From: Cyclobacteriaceae bacterium
GTDB taxonomy: Bacteria > Bacteroidota > Bacteroidia > Cytophagales > Cyclobacteriaceae
DNA length: 64,000 nucleotides
Direction: 5' to 3'
Assembly (NCBI GenBank): GCA_028278225.1
Contig: JANQEU010000030.1
Location: forward strand, 62,001-126,000
Part shown: in pieces, positions 62,864 to 64,000 of the stretch
How the letters are laid out: every line of letters begins with the position of its first letter
Numbering within the stretch: the stretch's first letter is position 1
Made by a program: the position numbers and the translations under genes
The notes under the pieces: generated by a model
Told to the model about the DNA's origin: nothing
Seen by the model: the letters and a program-made list of their open reading frames with translations, nothing else
The model's database searches: none

Positions 62864-64000
62864 TTGCTGACAAAAACTCTTCAGATAATCCTTATTGTTT
62901 ACCTCACGGTTTTGCAGTTAAACACCACCGCCCAGAGCGGCTTTCAACTGGTGTCATCAGGAAATGTTGACGGTCTGGAAAAATTATTGCAGGACCAACC
63001 GGACTGGAAAAACATTACCAGTCCTACCGGCTGGACCCTGCTGCACTATACCGCCATGTGGGTGGATAAAAACAGGGAAGAGATAGCCAGGACCCTGATC
63101 ACTCACGAGTTTGATTTAAATGCGACAACCAAAGATGAGGGGCAAACTCCTCTGCAACTGGCCCTGAAGGATCGCCAGGCCGTATTGTCGCAAATGTTAA
63201 TTGAGGCCGGTGCAGATCTAAACATGAAAGATCTCAAAGGGAAAACCACCCTGGAGTACGCCCTTGAATTCGGAAATTTTGAAGTGCTGGATATGATCAC
63301 GAGCCTGGAAATATCGATTGCGTATGAAACACATGAGGATGAAATTATCCTGCACAAGGCTACAGCAATTGGTTACTCAACTCTGGTTGAATCGTTGATC
63401 TCAAACGGTACAGAAACCGGTTACATAACACCCACGGGACAATCACTGGTTCATAGTGCTGCCATCGGCGGTATGCCAGCATTGGCCGGTGATATGATTA
63501 GGTCGGGAATGGACCCCAACCTGCGGGATATATACGGTCAGACAGCACTGCATCTGGCCACTAAAAACGGTCACAACGAAGTAGTAAGCGCCCTGATATC
63601 AGGAAAATGCGATCAGAACATCGAAAATCCGCTTGGCCAGAAGGCATTCCATATTGCCCTGGAAACCGGAAATGATGAATTGATCCGGCTTCTGGATGAA
63701 ACTTCCGAATGGAAATTTCCCAACCTTGACGGCCTCTATCCCGATGATGATTTACCGGGAGCTGATCCGAAAATTTTTGCCCCGGGTGTCATTTCCACAC
63801 AGGAGAGTTTTGATTTTTCGATCTCCATTTCGCCGGATGGCAAGAAAATACTTTATTCCACCAGAACCGATGGCAGCATCCCAAATCATATTAGGTATAT
63901 GGAAAAAGTGAACGGACGCTGGACCCCTCCGGCCGCTGCTCCTTTCGCATCAGAATATTTTGAAGCCGAGGCTAATTTTATTTCCGGAAGCAGGAAAATA
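62864..64000 (+). CDS. Exported ankyrin-repeat/PD40 propeller protein, C-terminus outside the window
   Basis: The frame is open to the right edge (379 codons). A stop lies in frame at 62855-62857 and no ATG precedes the first ankyrin repeat, so a TTG at 62864 is the likely start; it begins a plausible signal peptide (LLTKTLQIILIVYLTVLQLN, ending TTAQS). Residues about 30-285 contain ankyrin repeats (GWTLLHYTAMWVDKN, GQTPLQLALKDR, GKTTLEYALEFGN, GQTALHLATKNGH, GQKAFHIALETGN). From about residue 300 a PD40 propeller begins (PKIFAPGVISTQESF, ISISPDGKKILYS, NGRWTPP), paralogous to the protein at 55879-56844. A TTATTTTG box lies at 62836-62843. Function unknown; probably periplasmic protein or ligand binding. 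Confidence 0.8.
   Translation, partial: MLTKTLQIILIVYLTVLQLNTTAQSGFQLVSSGNVDGLEKLLQDQPDWKNITSPTGWTLLHYTAMWVDKNREEIARTLITHEFDLNATTKDEGQTPLQLALKDRQAVLSQMLIEAGADLNMKDLKGKTTLEYALEFGNFEVLDMITSLEISIAYETHEDEIILHKATAIGYSTLVESLISNGTETGYITPTGQSLVHSAAIGGMPALAGDMIRSGMDPNLRDIYGQTALHLATKNGHNEVVSALISGKCDQNIENPLGQKAFHIALETGNDELIRLLDETSEWKFPNLDGLYPDDDLPGADPKIFAPGVISTQESFDFSISISPDGKKILYSTRTDGSIPNHIRYMEKVNGRWTPPAAAPFASEYFEAEANFISGSRKI

Overview
The window is chromosomal DNA of a Bacteroidota bacterium, most likely a marine or soil Cytophagales-type member. The evidence is a SusC/SusD pair, lipoproteins with acidic residues after the lipobox cysteine, a Y_Y_Y/LuxR one-component regulator, DUF5916 and DUF6503-like proteins, a DPP7-like S46 peptidase, PadR-linked permeases, weak Shine-Dalgarno sequences and many -7 boxes of the TAnnTTTG type. 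I saw no rRNA, tRNA, CRISPR array, integrase, transposase or phage gene.

Region 1 (1-25441) is a polysaccharide utilisation locus for a laminarin-like beta-1,3-glucan with beta-1,6 branches. Twelve minus-strand genes are closely packed: susC, susD, a PKD-domain surface glycan-binding lipoprotein, GH16, GH17, a GPH-family symporter, a second GH17, a sugar-porter MFS protein, a GH2-like TIM-barrel lipoprotein, GH30, a large GH94/GH149/GH161-type phosphorylase without signal peptide, and a GH5-CBM6-CBM6 protein cut by the left edge. A membrane-anchored propeller/Y_Y_Y/LuxR regulator is divergent from susC. Inferred flow: the surface proteins (SGBP, SusCD, GH16) capture, cut and import glucan; GH17, GH30 and the GH2-like enzyme trim and debranch it in the periplasm; two inner-membrane porters take up glucose and oligosaccharides; the cytoplasmic phosphorylase yields glucose 1-phosphate. 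A hairpin terminator lies between the binding/import genes and the enzyme genes.

Region 2 (25442-43714) is mixed housekeeping and accessory DNA: an orphan AAA-type ATPase, a DECR1-like 2,4-dienoyl-CoA reductase, a 3.5-copy 140-bp tandem repeat carrying a REP-like hairpin, a two-gene YeeE/YedE-type transporter, a DUF6503-like protein, a VapBC pair whose toxin has two in-frame stops, a PfkB sugar kinase, a DUF5916 outer-membrane protein next to a YghX-type dienelactone hydrolase, an intact YefM-YoeB system with a recognisable operator, PEP carboxylase, RsgA, a DPP7-like peptidase, a small membrane protein and a stand-alone E2-type acyltransferase domain.

Region 3 (43715-64000) holds four MacB/FtsX-type permeases with no ATPase nearby, two PadR regulators (one overlapping its permease, one alone), an M61 peptidase, an esterase-fold TPR protein lacking its nucleophile, a PD40 propeller protein, a short membrane-anchored AraC protein, an SMP-30-type propeller protein, and an ankyrin/PD40 protein cut by the right edge.

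All functions are read from motifs and family resemblance by eye; no search was run. Promoter calls rest on the Bacteroidota -33/-7 consensus and are candidates.
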